A stretch of DNA of 64,000 nucleotides from Flavobacterium haoranii. GTDB taxonomy: Bacteria > Bacteroidota > Bacteroidia > Flavobacteriales > Flavobacteriaceae. The DNA lies in assembly GCF_009363055.1 (NCBI RefSeq), contig NZ_CP045292.1, positions 1,054,001-1,118,000 of the forward strand, in the 5' to 3' direction. The notes under the pieces were generated by a model, which was not told where the DNA came from, searched no databases, and saw only the letters and a program-made list of their open reading frames with translations. This document shows, one piece after another, positions 20,337 to 30,515 of this stretch; positions within the stretch are counted from its first letter, which is position 1, and each line of letters opens with the position of its first letter. The position numbers were made by a program, and so were the translations under genes.

Positions 20337-22693
20337 TTACACATACAAATACTTTTGATACTCTATAAAATTATTTCTGATGGTTTTTAAATCTCCAAGG
20401 ATTGGTTTTGCATCTGCGATGGTTTTGTATTTTAATTGGAGGAATGTTCCTAATTTTTCATCGTCTAGTTCGTAAACTCCGTTTAATATGTATTGGTTTA
20501 ATACAAATTCTAAAAATTCTTGGTGATTAGCATTTAACTCTTTGAAATGTTCTCTCATTTTAGCCGCTCGTTGTTCTCTTTCTAGAATTTCTGATTGGTA
20601 TGCTACATAGGATAGTACATCGTAAATATCACTATTTTCTGCACTGAGTATTTTTTGAAACTCCGATAATTGTTCTTTTGTATAGCCTTTTTCTTCTAAC
20701 TTACCTAACAAACTTTTGCGGGTTGCCGGTGTACTCCATTGTGTTTTTAAATCTTCTTCTGATTGAAATAAATCGGGAATTGTACCGTAAAGACTTTTTA
20801 AAAATTCTGTTGCTGTAATGGGTTTACCCTCTGGACTCCAAAAAGTAGTAGTTGTCATAGATTGTAACTGACGAACTTTTCCATCTGATAATACTACTTC
20901 GATTATTTCTTTTGATTGTCGCAACGGCAATCAATGTAACCGCACATTTCACATGGCTCTTTATCTGGTTTTGGACAAATGCATGGTTTTTGACCGCAAA
21001 CGGAACATTCTTTTAATGGCCCTCTAGGTTCTTTTGGTTCCGGTTCAAGTGGTTCGCCATCCCAAGCTGGGTCATTGAAATGTTTGTAAGCTTTTACAAA
21101 ATCGTAAATGGTGAAGTAATCTTTCCCTTCAAATAAACGTGTTCCACGCCCTACAATTTGCTTAAACTCAATCATAGAGTTAACCGGTCGCATTAAAACA
21201 ATATTGCGAATTTCAGGAGCATCTACACCTGTACTTAACTTTTGCGAGGTCGTAAGGATTGTAGGTATCGATTTTTCATTGTCTTGGAAATCTCTTAAAT
21301 GTTTTTCTCCTATTTCACCATCGTTTGCTGTTACTCTTTGACAATAATTAGGGTTTTTACTATCGCAGTGTTGATTGATTAAATCTCTTACCGCTAAAGC
21401 ATGGTCTTGTGTTGCACAGAAGACTAAGGTTTTTTGATTTTGATTGATCATTTTCAAAAATTCCTTTACACGGTATTCTTCTCTGGCTTTTATGGTTATG
21501 ATTCTGTTGAAATCGCTTTCTGTATATTCTCTTCCTTCTTCGACCATTCCTGATATTACATCATCATCTGAAGTGAATTGGTATTCATCGATATTGGTTT
21601 GAATTTGTTTTACTCGGAATGGTGTTAAGTACCCATCGTTGATTCCTTCTTTTAATGAATACACAGAAACTGGCTCGCCAAAGTATTTATAGGTATCGCC
21701 GTTTACATCGCGTTTTGGTGTAGCGGTTAATCCTAATTGGGTTGCGGGTTCAAAGTATTCCAAAATAGCTCTCCAAGTACTTTCGTCATTGGCACCACCA
21801 CGGTGACATTCGTCTACAATAATAAAGTCGAAGAAGTCTTTTGGATATTGACCGAAATTTGGCTCTTCTCCTGACATGAAGGTTTGGAAAATGGTAAAAA
21901 AGATACTTCCGTTTGTGGGTACTTTTCCTTCTTTTTTTATCTCTGATGGTTTAATTCTCTTTAATGCATCATCTTCAAAAGCACCGAAAGCATTAAAGGC
22001 TTGGTCTGCTAAAATGTTTCTGTCGGCAAGGAATAAAATTCGTGGGCTACGGATTCCATCTTTGTTGATGTTCCATTTGGCTTGAAATAATTTCCATGCA
22101 ATTTGAAATGAAACTGCTGTTTTTCCTGTACCGGTTGCTAATGTGATTAGTATTTTCTTTTGGTCGTTTGCAACCGCTTTTAATACTTTATTGATGGCAT
22201 TTTGTTGGTAATACCGTAGTTCCCAACTACCACCTTTGGTTTCGAAGGGTACATTAAAAAAGCGTTGTTCCCAATTAAAGGCTTCTTGGTTTTTCTTTTG
22301 TTCTTCTCCATACAATTTTTCCCATAATTGTTCTGGAGTAGGTACTTCTGTAATGTCCCCTTCATGTCCTTGAAGGTCTGCCATGTAATATTTTACACCA
22401 TTAGTACAAATGGCATATCTCAAATTTAAACGAGAGGCGTAATCTTTAGCTTGTGCCAAACCTTCGGTATAATAACAGCCTTCTGCTTTTGCTTCTAAAA
22501 CGGCTACATTACGATTGTTGAATTGCAGAATGTAATCGGCTTTATCTGGCATGGCACGTTTGCCACTGCCTATAAGACGCCCTTTTGTAATGGGATATTC
22601 TCTGCGAATTCTACTTTCAGGAACAATTGCCCAGCCTTGTTGTTGCAAGTGTGGGTCAATTAATTCGGCACGGGTTTCGGATTCGTTTCTCAT
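20337..22693 (-). CDS. hsdR: Type I restriction enzyme R subunit, one-base frameshift
   Basis: The ATP-dependent translocase/endonuclease subunit. The first frame (596 aa) has an N-terminal nuclease signature with D53 and E67-A-K69, Walker A ATGTGKT at 186-192 and DECH at 294-297, followed by helicase motifs (TATPKRD, VGRGTRLFEG) and a cysteine-rich zinc-binding-like linker (CSVCGQKPCICP, CEMCGYIDCRC). It stops at 20903, but the EcoEI-type C-terminal domain (LSDGKVRQLQSM, TFWSPEGKPI) continues in the next frame. One extra A at the run 20910-20913 merges both into 785 residues, a normal length. The start overlaps the RhuM-Fic stop. If the break is real the enzyme is probably dead; I judge it a sequence deletion. 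Confidence 0.85.
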
Positions 22694-23658
22694 TTGTTTC
22701 TATTTAATACACTTATCACTAATTTTTTAACAGTTTCCATTTCTTCTGCTTTACTAGAAGCAATAAACAACGTTAAACTAGCCAAAGTATCATTGCTAAT
22801 TATGGGTTTATTTTCATTAGTATACAACATTTTGTTTTGCTCTAAGAATTTAAGAAAACAAGCCGCTGCAATTCGTTTATTGCCATCTACAAAAGCATGG
22901 TTTTTTACAATTAAATACAACAATGTTGTTGCTTTTTCTTCTAAAGTTGAGTAAAAATCTTGGTTATCGAACCCTTTTTCGATTTGTGCAATAGCACTTT
23001 TAAATCCACCATCTTTTTCGATACCAAAAATAGCACTATCAAAATCTTGTAACATACTTTTTAGTACGTTTTGATAGTCTGACAAAGTAGGATAAACGGC
23101 TTGTTTTTTGGTTAAACCTTTCGTATCTAAACGTTCGTGGTCGTAGTCATCTAATAGCGTTAACCCTTTTGCAAAGGTTTCTAGAAAACTAGCGTTATTT
23201 TCTTGATTTTCGATAGCTTTACCAACGCTTCTTGCTAAAATTTGAATACCGTTTTTAAGTATTTTTATTTCTTGTTCTTTTTGTTCTAGGCGTTTTTCGT
23301 TGAGGGTATAACCTTGAACTAATAATTCTTTCAATCGTTTTGTAGCCCATTGACGGAATTGTGTACCTTGTTTTGATTTTACTCGATAGCCTACCGAAAT
23401 GATTACATCGAGATTGTAAAATTCAACTTGATAGGTTTTTCCATCATTTGCAGTTGTCGCAAATTTTGCGACAACTGATTTATGTTCTAATTCTTGATCG
23501 TTAAATATATTGCTGATATGCTTACCTATGGTTTTTATGTCTCTGCCAAAAAGTTTAGCCATTTGCTCTCTATTTAACCATACGCTATCACTTTCAAATT
23601 GAACTATAATTTCAACTTGATTGTCTGATGCTTTGTATATTTCGATTTGGCTATCCAT
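22690..23658 (-). CDS. RhuM family protein with Fic/Doc-like C-terminal domain
   Basis: A 322-residue protein. Residues 1-140 match the RhuM virulence-protein family (VWLNREQMAKLFGRD, then VEFYNLDVIISVGYRVKSKQGTQF), a DNA-binding-like region. The C-terminal half carries HAFVDGNKR at 254-262, the Doc-type variant of the Fic active-site loop, so it may transfer a nucleotide or phosphate group to a target protein. RhuM-Fic genes are often found between subunits of type I restriction systems, as here between hsdS and hsdR. The 4-bp overlap with hsdR argues for co-translation. Whether it acts as toxin, regulator or anti-phage effector is unknown. Confidence 0.8.
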   Translation of the reverse strand: MDSQIEIYKASDNQVEIIVQFESDSVWLNREQMAKLFGRDIKTIGKHISNIFNDQELEHKSVVAKFATTANDGKTYQVEFYNLDVIISVGYRVKSKQGTQFRQWATKRLKELLVQGYTLNEKRLEQKEQEIKILKNGIQILARSVGKAIENQENNASFLETFAKGLTLLDDYDHERLDTKGLTKKQAVYPTLSDYQNVLKSMLQDFDSAIFGIEKDGGFKSAIAQIEKGFDNQDFYSTLEEKATTLLYLIVKNHAFVDGNKRIAAACFLKFLEQNKMLYTNENKPIISNDTLASLTLFIASSKAEEMETVKKLVISVLNRNK

Positions 23659-23729
23659 GGGTATTGAAATTTACATTTTTCATTACGCTTTTTATGATTT
23701 ATACATAAGTTGAGATACTGTTTTACTTT

Positions 23730-24021
23730 TTAAAATTTTTCTTTTTGAACCGTGGCATTTTTTGCAACAGTTGTAAAATAATCTAATTCATTTTCTTTAA
23801 ATTGCTTAATTGGTTTGTGCAAAATTTGCACATACCTCTTTTACATTTAATTCGTTTTCCTTAAATATGTTTTTTAAATGTCTACCTATTACCGTTCTAT
23901 CTCTGTTAAATAATACTCCTAACTGGCTTTCATTCAACCAAACAGTATCGTTTTCAAATTGAACAATAACTTCAACTTGATTGTCAGATGATTTGTATAT
24001 TTCTATTTGGTTTTCCATCAC
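23730..24021 (-). pseudogene. RhuM remnants
   Basis: The first 71 codons (from 24021) copy the N-terminus of the neighbouring RhuM gene (NQIEIYKSSDNQVEVIVQFE, then VWLNESQLGVLFNRD) and stop after VCANFAQTN. A second, out-of-frame piece at about 23730-23805 encodes KQFKENELDYFTTVAKNATV, resembling the same family region from another copy. Together they look like a decayed, recombined duplicate. Unlike other breaks in the window, a single added base does not repair this one. Confidence 0.6.
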
Positions 24022-24118
24022 TTGTTAATATTTTCAATTTCGAAACACTATTTATTATGATGTAATCATAAAATTATGCTATTCTTTTTATTTTTTTAAA
24101 CTACTTTGCAATACACCA

Positions 24119-24693
24119 TTACACCAACTCCCCTTTAAACGCTTTTTCTAAAATACTTTTTTTAAGTTCTTCTAAGTTTGATAGATTCTTTTCTAAAATT
24201 GAATTTGATTGTTCAATAAAACCTAATGTTTGATTAAGTTTTGATACAATTGCTAATTGTTCATCAATTGGAGGTATAAATATTGGACATTCTAAAATAT
24301 CATTTTTTCTTAAATTGGTTTGATTCTCACCATTATCAAAATTCAAAAAATATTGATTTCTATTTATTTGAATTAAAAAAAAATCTAAATCTAAATCGTT
24401 AGTCCTTAATGCACAAACACGTTGATTTAATGTATATTTATTATCTTCATCTATCTTAAAACATTTTGCTAAAGTTTTACCATTTGGTACATCACTCATT
24501 ACTAATACAATGTCATTTTTAAATAATGGTAATAATTGAGAGTTACTTTTTTGTATATTTTACCATTACTCGAAACAAACTTTGAATTAACAACTATATA
24601 CTTACCATTTTCATCAATTATTTTTTCATGACCTTTACCATTTATAAACTCGCAAATTTCACCTACTGTCTTTATTTTCCAATTACTTTTCAT
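24119..24693 (-). CDS. hsdS: Half-size type I specificity subunit, one-base frameshift
   Basis: Two frames (24502-24693 and 24119-24499) fuse into 191 residues if one A is added to the T6 run at 24547-24552, reading KIYKKSNSQLLPLFKNDIVLV. The protein has one target-recognition domain (WKIKTVGEICEFINGKGHEK at the N-terminus; ECPIFIPPIDEQLAIVSKLN near residue 145) and one coiled-coil conserved region (FIEQSNSILEKNLSNLEELK). Canonical HsdS has two recognition domains and about 400 residues, so this is a half subunit that could only work as a homodimer with a palindromic target, or is a deletion product. It overlaps hsdM by 11 bp. Confidence 0.75.
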
Positions 24694-26161
24694 TATTCTC
24701 TATTAAGGTATTTAATAAATTCATTATTTCATTATTCTCTTCTTGAAGAGTAAAAATTTCATCTAATATAATTTCAGGCTCTCTTAACTGATTTAGTTCT
24801 GTTTTGTTAGGATTTTTTACAGATAAGTCACAAAATTTTTCATCAAAAGCTGAAATACTTATTTTCCAAGATTTTTCTGTAACACATTTAGTCTTTGAAA
24901 ATTCAATAAAATCTTTTAAATCATTATCATTAATTGGATTTTTTTTTCCTAAACTTCTTCCTGCATCTAACTGATAATACCAAATATCTTTGGTGGGTTC
25001 ACCTTTGGTAAAAAACAACACTACTGTTTTAACCCCTGCTCCCGTAAAAGTTCCAGCAGGCATATCAAGAATTGTATGTAAATTACAAGTTTCTAATAAG
25101 TGTTTTCTTAAGGAAATACTACCATTATCTACATTACTCAAAAACGTATTCTTAATTACTACCGCAGCACGACCGCCTGCTTTTAAAGACTTAATAAAGT
25201 GTTGCATAAATAACGATGCTGTTTCTCCTGTTTTGATGTCGAAGTTTTGTTGCACCTCGATACGTTCTTTTCCTCCAAATGGTGGATTAGCCAGGATGAT
25301 ATCGTAACGGTCTTTTTCTTGAATGTCGCGTATGTTTTCGCCAAGGGTATTGGTGTGCACAATGTTTGGTGCTTCGATGCCATGCAAAATCATGTTCATC
25401 GTACCGATGATGTAGGCTAAGTTTTTCTTTTCTTTTCCGAAGAAGGTATTGTCTTGCAACTGCTCTAAATTGGCAGCTGTTTTTTCCATTTTATCATATA
25501 GATACTCGTAGGCTTCACACAAGAAACCTGCAGAACCACATGCTGGATCGTATATTTTTTCTCCAATTTTCGGGTTCATTACTTTTATCATCGCACGAAT
25601 CAATGGTCGTGGTGTATAATATTGTCCACCATTACGACCGGCATTGCCCATGTTTTTAATTTTGGTTTCGTACAAATGTGATAGTTCGTGTTTGTCTACA
25701 CTGGTACCAAATGGTAAACCATCGACCATGTTGATGATTTCACGCATATTGTAGCCCGATTTGATTTTGTTACTCAATTCGGAGAAGATTTCGCCAATTT
25801 TATATTCGATGGTTTTTGGGTTATCGATGTGTTTTTCTTTGAAACTAGCTAGGTATGGGAATAATTCGAATTCTACAAACTTTACTAAATCGGGTCCAAT
25901 AAGTGCTTTGTGAATGTCGATTTCCCCTTTTTCATTCTTAGGAGCTGCCCAAGTTTCCCATTGGAATTTTGGTTCTAAGATAGGTGTAAAGTTTTTACCT
26001 TCTAGTATGGCTTCGTCTTCGCGGTTTTTGTCAAAACTGTCTAAGTATCTTAAAAACAATACCCAAGAGGTTTGCTCGATGTAATCGATTTCTGAATCTG
26101 CTCCTGAATCTTTATATAGTAAGTCGTCAATGTTTTTGAATGTTTGCTCGAAATTGGCCAT
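24683..26161 (-). CDS. hsdM: Type I N6-adenine methyltransferase subunit
   Basis: A 492-residue HsdM with the N-terminal helical domain, the SAM-binding motif DPACGSAGF at residues 205-213 and the catalytic NPPFGG at 292-297. Segment GGQYYTPRPLIRAMI and the later LDMPAGTFTGAGVKTVVLFF are typical of the family. With HsdS it methylates adenine in the split target sequence and protects the host from HsdR. It is the first gene of the minus-strand operon hsdM-hsdS-(rhuM remnant)-rhuM/fic-hsdR-DUF1905. The frame is intact and of normal length. Confidence 0.92.
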   Translation of the reverse strand: MANFEQTFKNIDDLLYKDSGADSEIDYIEQTSWVLFLRYLDSFDKNREDEAILEGKNFTPILEPKFQWETWAAPKNEKGEIDIHKALIGPDLVKFVEFELFPYLASFKEKHIDNPKTIEYKIGEIFSELSNKIKSGYNMREIINMVDGLPFGTSVDKHELSHLYETKIKNMGNAGRNGGQYYTPRPLIRAMIKVMNPKIGEKIYDPACGSAGFLCEAYEYLYDKMEKTAANLEQLQDNTFFGKEKKNLAYIIGTMNMILHGIEAPNIVHTNTLGENIRDIQEKDRYDIILANPPFGGKERIEVQQNFDIKTGETASLFMQHFIKSLKAGGRAAVVIKNTFLSNVDNGSISLRKHLLETCNLHTILDMPAGTFTGAGVKTVVLFFTKGEPTKDIWYYQLDAGRSLGKKNPINDNDLKDFIEFSKTKCVTEKSWKISISAFDEKFCDLSVKNPNKTELNQLREPEIILDEIFTLQEENNEIMNLLNTLIENNEK

Positions 26162-26268
26162 TGTATTTTTGTAAGTTTATTAATTGGTAAATATAGTGAA
26201 AAGCGTTAGAAAGAAAAATGAGGAAAACCGTATTTACGTTAAAAAAGAAGAAAAGTAAAGCAGATGAG

Positions 26269-26296
26269 ATCCTGAATCAAGTTCAGGATGACAAGG
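26269..26296. repeat. REP-like palindrome
   Basis: ATCCTGAATCAAGTTCAGGAT is an inverted repeat (ATCCTGAA / TTCAGGAT) followed by GACAAG, of the type scattered through Flavobacteriaceae genomes. Confidence 0.6.
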
Positions 26297-26496
26297 GTGT
26301 AGGGTGTAGGGAAAAAACGTGTAAAAGATTTTTATTTTTTCAGAAATAAAAAAAACAGATTTATTTGAGGAATTGGGTGCAAACTTCACGTACTAGTTTA
26401 TTGATTTGCTTTTAATTGTGCCGATGTTGCTAGAAAATTTGAAAAGTAAAAAAACTCAAAATGTTTGTGTGGAAATTTGGTTACACCCCTTACACC

Positions 26497-26525
26497 CCGA
26501 GCCCCCTAACCCCAAAGGGGGAATA
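26497..26525. repeat. REP-like palindrome
   Basis: CCCCCTAACCCCAAAGGGGG forms a short GC-rich hairpin, strongly contrasting with the AT-rich surroundings, just downstream of the primase gene. Confidence 0.6.
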
Positions 26526-26590
26526 AAAGGTGGTCAGTTGGCAGAAAAAAAAGTGGCAACTTGCGTTTACCACTTTTGATTTTTTTGGGT

Positions 26591-28814
26591 TTATATTTCG
26601 GATTGTCGGTTGGTTTGATCTACTTCTTCGTAGGTAAATTCTTTTACTGCGTAAACTGGACTCCCTTTTCGCATTAGTCTTGTGAAATTGTGTTTTTTTA
26701 AAGCTTTTCCTATTTTGTTTATTGTTCCATCGGTGATGGTGATTTTTGCTCTTTCGGCTAGTTTTGCTGCTATTTGTGAGGCGTTTAAATAGTGCAGCCC
26801 CCACCAACTCCCCCCGAAGGGTGGAGAGCCACAACGTTACCTTCATTATCTATATATTCATTTCTTTCGTTTTTAGTTACTGGTGAAAACCATGTTAAAA
26901 GCAATTCTTCTTCTGGGCTTCGTAGTTGGTATTGTTCGTTGTTTTCGGTGATGTTTTTGATTTCTTCTTGGTCGAACCAATGTCTGAATCCTGTTTTAAA
27001 CAAATACAAGGCTTGTGATAATACATTGTCAATATTGATTTCGTGTTGGTATTGAATGTTTTCCACTTCAAAACAAAGGAAACGTCTACTACCTGTACTG
27101 TCGTTTAAGAATTGCGCTGTGTTGACACTTCCGGCAAATGATGCGCGTCTTGGCATGGTTTCGTTGTTGTGTCCGTAGGCTTTTCTCATTCTGATTTGTG
27201 TCTTTGTGATGATTTCTTTTAAGCTTCCAATTTCGGAACGGTTTAGGTTTTCTAATTCGTCCAGGTTGATTAACATACATTCTGAAAGCTGCACTAAAGT
27301 GTCTTTGTTGTTTGGGTTTATGGTTCCAGAGAACAAATACTCTTTTAATTTTCTAGGTACTAGTTTTTCTACCCAAGTGGTTTTTCCTAATCCTTGTTTT
27401 CCACTGAATACAATTACCGTGTGATTGATTACTTTGTCATCCAATACACAACCCACCATTGCTACAATCCATTTTTTAAAACACTGTTGCCAAAGTTCTT
27501 GTTTTGTTGTAGTTATCGTATTTGCCAATTCTAAAATGTAATCTGTTTTTTCATCATACGATGGTAGATTGTAAAAGTAATCTTCGAATGGATTGTATAA
27601 TTCACAGAAATCGGAATACAATAGGTTTCGCAACGAAGAAAGGTTTGTTTTGATTCTTCCTTTTAAACATTCGCGAAGCATTGAGTTTTCAATGAAGTCG
27701 TTCATTACATGCCATTTTTTTTTGGCCCCACCCGACCTCCCCGAAAGGGAGGAGCTTGAAAGCTGTTGATATTCTAGTTTACCTGATACTATGTTGTGAC
27801 GGAAATTGTATCGAGATGTTAGAAAATTTTCTAGTTTGTCGATTGGTGTTATTCTTGTTTTTTCTTCTTCTTCGTCCTCATAGAAGTCGCCTCTCGACTC
27901 CGCTCGAGGTGACAAGTTTTGATTGTCTGATTTTTTTGTGTTGTTTTTAGTGTTTCTGTTCTTTTCAAAGTTTTCATCTTTACCAAATTCGTGAATGTTA
28001 CCGTAGGCGCTGTGAACGGTTTGTGTTACTTCTTTTTCGTCATAGCCAAAGTCTGTTAGTATGAAGCTTAGTGCTTCGTTTAATGATATGCCTTTTCGGT
28101 TTAGGTTGCACGCGAGTTGGTGTACGAATACGTTTCGGCTACCTGTCGCATATTGCACTTTTTTTCGGTGAAGCGGACGCAGTGATTATAAACAGCTTCG
28201 CTGTTAGTCGCAGTCGCAGTCGCAGTTGGCAGTTGTGTCACTTCGACAGGCTCAGTGTGACTGGATTGCTTCGTTTCACTCGCAAAGACGATAGCAGCTT
28301 CGTTTTGATAGAGGTTATCATCGAATGAGTAGAAACATAGTCGGGTTATGTCTTTTCCGGATTTGTCTATTTCATGGTTTAATAGGTTTTCATAGTGTTT
28401 TTGGATGGCCAAAAAGGTTTCTTTATGGTCTTCTTTTGTGGTGTTTACTTTTACTAAAATCTTTAATCCATTGCCTGATGGACTTATGAAACTTGAATAG
28501 GTGTATTCAGATTGATTGGCTTTGTGTTTTGCGTTTTGTAAATCGGTTTGACTTAATTTATCGATGTCTAGGATTATGAAATTGGAGTATGCTTCCAGAA
28601 ATTCCATTTTTCTTCCACCCACGAATTTTCCTGAAGGAGTGAATGCAGGTAATGATTTTTTGGCTTTTTCATAGGCTTCTAGTTTGTTTTCGGCTAATGA
28701 TTTACGCAAATACGTTATCCCAGGTCTGTACTTTCCTGTTTTGATTTCGTGCAGGATTTCGGGAATTGTTTTGTGTTCTATTACTTCGTTGAAGTTTTTG
28801 AATATCGTTATCAT
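26591..28814 (-). CDS. VirE/BT4734-type primase-helicase of a mobile island, two one-base frameshifts
   Basis: Three frames fuse into one 741-residue protein when one base is added to the T7 run 28159-28165 (plus strand; gives TEKKVQYATGSRN) and one to the C6 run 26810-26815. The N-terminal part (about 1-190) is a BT4734/VirE-N primase-like domain (FIILDIDKLSQTDL, SPSGNGLKILVKV). A linker with a short PriCT-like segment follows, then a VapE-type P-loop ATPase with GKQGLGKTTW near residue 475 and LINLDELENL. The C-terminus (YLNASQIAAKL...) is a winged-helix-like tail. Such proteins replicate or maintain mobile islands and satellites in Bacteroidota. Four REP-like elements are read in frame. 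Confidence 0.8.
26796..26830. repeat. REP-like element inside coding sequence (C-terminal)
   Basis: A GC-rich element containing CCCCCACCAACTCCCCCC and GAAGGGTGGAGAGC. After repair of the C6 run it is read in frame as LHPSGGSWWGLH within the primase gene. Confidence 0.6.
27725..27757. repeat. REP-like element inside coding sequence
   Basis: CACCCGACCTCCCC-GAAAGGGAGGAGCTT, an imperfect GC-rich palindrome, is read in frame as SSSLSGRSGGAKK. Confidence 0.65.
27886..27913. repeat. REP-like element inside coding sequence
   Basis: The palindrome GTCGCCTCTCGACTCC / GCTCGAGGTGAC is read in frame as LSPRAESRGDF, a peptide signature I associate with REP insertions in Bacteroidota proteins. Confidence 0.7.
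28232..28262. repeat. REP-like element inside coding sequence
   Basis: TCACTTCGACAGGCTCAGTG with flanking bases is read in frame as HTEPVEVTQL. Immediately left, CAGTCG is repeated in tandem (28208-28226), encoding alternating Thr-Ala. Confidence 0.7.
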
Positions 28815-28838
28815 GTTTGAGTGATTAGTGAATAGTGA

Positions 28839-28910
28839 TTAGTGAATAGTCTTAGTGGTTGTCCCTGTTTTACAGTCACAAACCTCACATGTTCCATTAC
28901 ATTTTTTCAT
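28839..28910 (-). CDS. Possible cysteine-rich micro-protein, 23 aa
   Basis: The frame MKKCNGTCEVCDCKTGTTTK plus three residues starts one base after the stop of the excisionase-like gene. Four cysteines in CNGTCEVCDC suggest metal binding. It is very short and unsupported by family recognition; it is listed because of its tight coupling to the upstream gene. Confidence 0.25.
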   Translation of the reverse strand: MKKCNGTCEVCDCKTGTTTKTIH

Positions 28911-28911
28911 A

Positions 28912-29193
28912 CTATTTTCCTTTGAATGATTTGTTGTAGTGTTCTTGTAGTAGTTTTTCAACATCAGAAAGTTTGTAGTAGATTTTACTTCCAACTTGAC
29001 TGAATGAGATTTTACCTTCATCTCTCCAGGTTTGTGCGGTGCGTTTTGAGACTTTCATGAGCATGATGAACTCTTGATTGTCTAAGAAGGTTTCTTTCTT
29101 TGGGTCTGGCTTGGCGTTTAGTTGGCTTTGAATTGCATCTAATTTTGCCATTAAGTCATTGTACTGGTCTTTTGTTAAAATAATTGCTTCCAT
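28912..29193 (-). CDS. Helix-turn-helix excisionase-like protein
   Basis: I start at 29193 (MEAIILTKDQY) because the longer frame from 29256 adds an unlikely hydrophobic leader and crosses the probable promoter. The 93-residue protein has an N-terminal helix and a MerR/HTH_17-like domain: FLDNQEFIMLMKVSKRTAQT, then WRDEGKISFSQVGSKIYYKL. This form is typical of excisionase or small regulatory proteins beside Bacteroidota tyrosine recombinases and primases. It lies directly upstream of the VirE-type gene on the same strand. It probably binds island DNA to control excision or primase expression; that is inference from family and context. Confidence 0.75.
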   Translation of the reverse strand: MEAIILTKDQYNDLMAKLDAIQSQLNAKPDPKKETFLDNQEFIMLMKVSKRTAQTWRDEGKISFSQVGSKIYYKLSDVEKLLQEHYNKSFKGK

Positions 29194-29281
29194 TTTCGTA
29201 GTTTTTAAAAGTTTATGGAGCAAAATTGTGAAGTAAAAAAAGTCCCTTAGTCCCAATCGGGTCCCAAGGGACTATTATTTT

Positions 29282-30189
29282 TTAGAGTAAGTTATCGAGG
29301 TCTATTCGTTTGTGGGTCTTTGGTCGTTTATCGCCTCTTGATGGTTTGAGGATGGTTTCGACTGTTTGGGGACTTATTTCGTTGTTGTCTTTGTCGATAA
29401 AGTTATTGACGATCATATTTACGATTTCGCCATTGGAAGCATCAATAAAAGATTTTCCATCAACAAATAGTTCACGACTTAGTTGGTAGAATATGTCTAC
29501 TAATTGGTTTAGATTTCCGTTAAATTTTAGTTTTTTAGTTATTAGTTTTTTCTCCAATTCTAGTTCTTTTTCCTTCTCAATTTCCGAACGCATTTTACGA
29601 AGCGTTTGTAATTTTTCAATGAATTGAGCGCATTGCTGGTCATAAGCTTGCAGCTTGTTATTGATTGAAATAATGTCGGCTTGTTTATATTCGAAAATTT
29701 CTTCGTTTAAAAACAAGATTTGATCATTGAACGATTCCATTTTTTCAACCTGATGTTTGATTTCAAAAAACGAAAAATAACGATCTTCCGATTCGGCATT
29801 GATTAACCTTTTTGGAGTACTTTGTTTGGTTTCTTTTACGCTCGAAGATTGCAGCTCCGTTCGTTTTTTCTCAATAATGTTGTACAATTTGTTGAATCTA
29901 CTCAGTGCCTTTTGACTAAAGAATAGTTCTTCATTATTGCTAATAATTTTTCGAATTTGTTTAACCAGGTGTTTCCGTCTTGGGCAATTTGGAGTTGGTA
30001 GTTAATGAATTCGGGTAGTTGGGATTGTGGGATTGTAAATACTTTTTCGAGTAAAGCAATACAATAGTTTTCCAGTGTGGGTTCCTGGTCGTGCGTAATG
30101 TCAAAAATAGAAGCTGCACTTTGTGCTGTGTCGATGGTTCTCCATTCTGAGAACAATGATTTTTTGATGTTTTGCCCTTTCAAGTTCAC
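29282..30189 (-). CDS. Coiled-coil island protein of unknown function, one-base frameshift
   Basis: Frames 29902-30189 and 29282-29887 fuse into 302 residues when one base is added to the T5 run 29947-29951, giving KFEKIISNNEELFFSQKALS and then RFNKLYNIIEKKRTEL. The start is probably GTG 30189 (VNLKGQNIKKSLFSEW) because the frame closes at a TGA a little upstream. The middle is a long charged coiled coil (FIEKLQTLRKMRSEIEKEKE) and the C-terminus is basic (SRGDKRPKTHKRIDLDNL). The pattern is reminiscent of RteC-like proteins of Bacteroidota mobile elements, but I cannot confirm that. It lies between recombinase and excisionase-like gene. Confidence 0.5.
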
Positions 30190-30476
30190 GTTTTTTGCCG
30201 GTGTTAAATTTGTTCATTATTTGTTATTTGGTTACACTTTTTCCAATGTCACGACTTGAAATGATATAGTCGCTTGAAGTTCAGGTATACTTCAAGTAAA
30301 TTTCAATATGATTTTGGAAGTTTTTTACTATTTGGGATGCCTAAAATTAGAACAAATTCAGTACCTGTTTGCGTTGTTTTTCGTACAAGTTTTTTACAAA
30401 ATTGCGAAGGCTTGTATTTGCTAGGGTTTTGGATTTAGAAAGTAAAAAAGAGTGAAATTTACCTTCGAAAAAGAAA
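30190..30476. promoter_or_regulatory. Gene-free stretch with inverted repeat
   Basis: No gene seen. At 30273-30296 CTTGAAGT-N8-ACTTCAAG forms an 8-bp inverted repeat, with a further ACTTGAA at 30254, upstream of the coiled-coil gene. It could be an operator or an accessory recombinase/excisionase site. Confidence 0.4.
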
Positions 30477-30509
30477 ACGAGAGTAATTTTTTGAAGTAAT
30501 TACTCTCGT
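30477..30509 (-). terminator. Terminator of the recombinase gene
   Basis: ACGAGAGTAATT pairs with AATTACTCTCGT, and on the minus strand the stem is followed by TTTTCTTTTT. It lies 7 bp past the recombinase stop. Confidence 0.75.
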
Positions 30510-30515
30510 TCTGTT

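Larger units (their letters stand above)
26162..26590. other. Gene-free stretch with REP-like palindromes
   Basis: Between hsdM and the primase gene I see no gene. It holds two REP-like elements (26269-26296 and 26497-26525), a GTGTAGG tandem and AT-rich sequence that should contain the hsdM promoter. Confidence 0.6.

Noticed and set aside
24119..26161. Type III or IIG restriction system
   Set aside because: DPACGSAGF and NPPFGG in HsdM, a separate HsdS and a DECH-box HsdR define type I.
28912..29256. Longer start for the excisionase-like gene
   Set aside because: The extra 21 residues are hydrophobic and lie in the likely promoter; MEAIILTKDQY is the typical family start.
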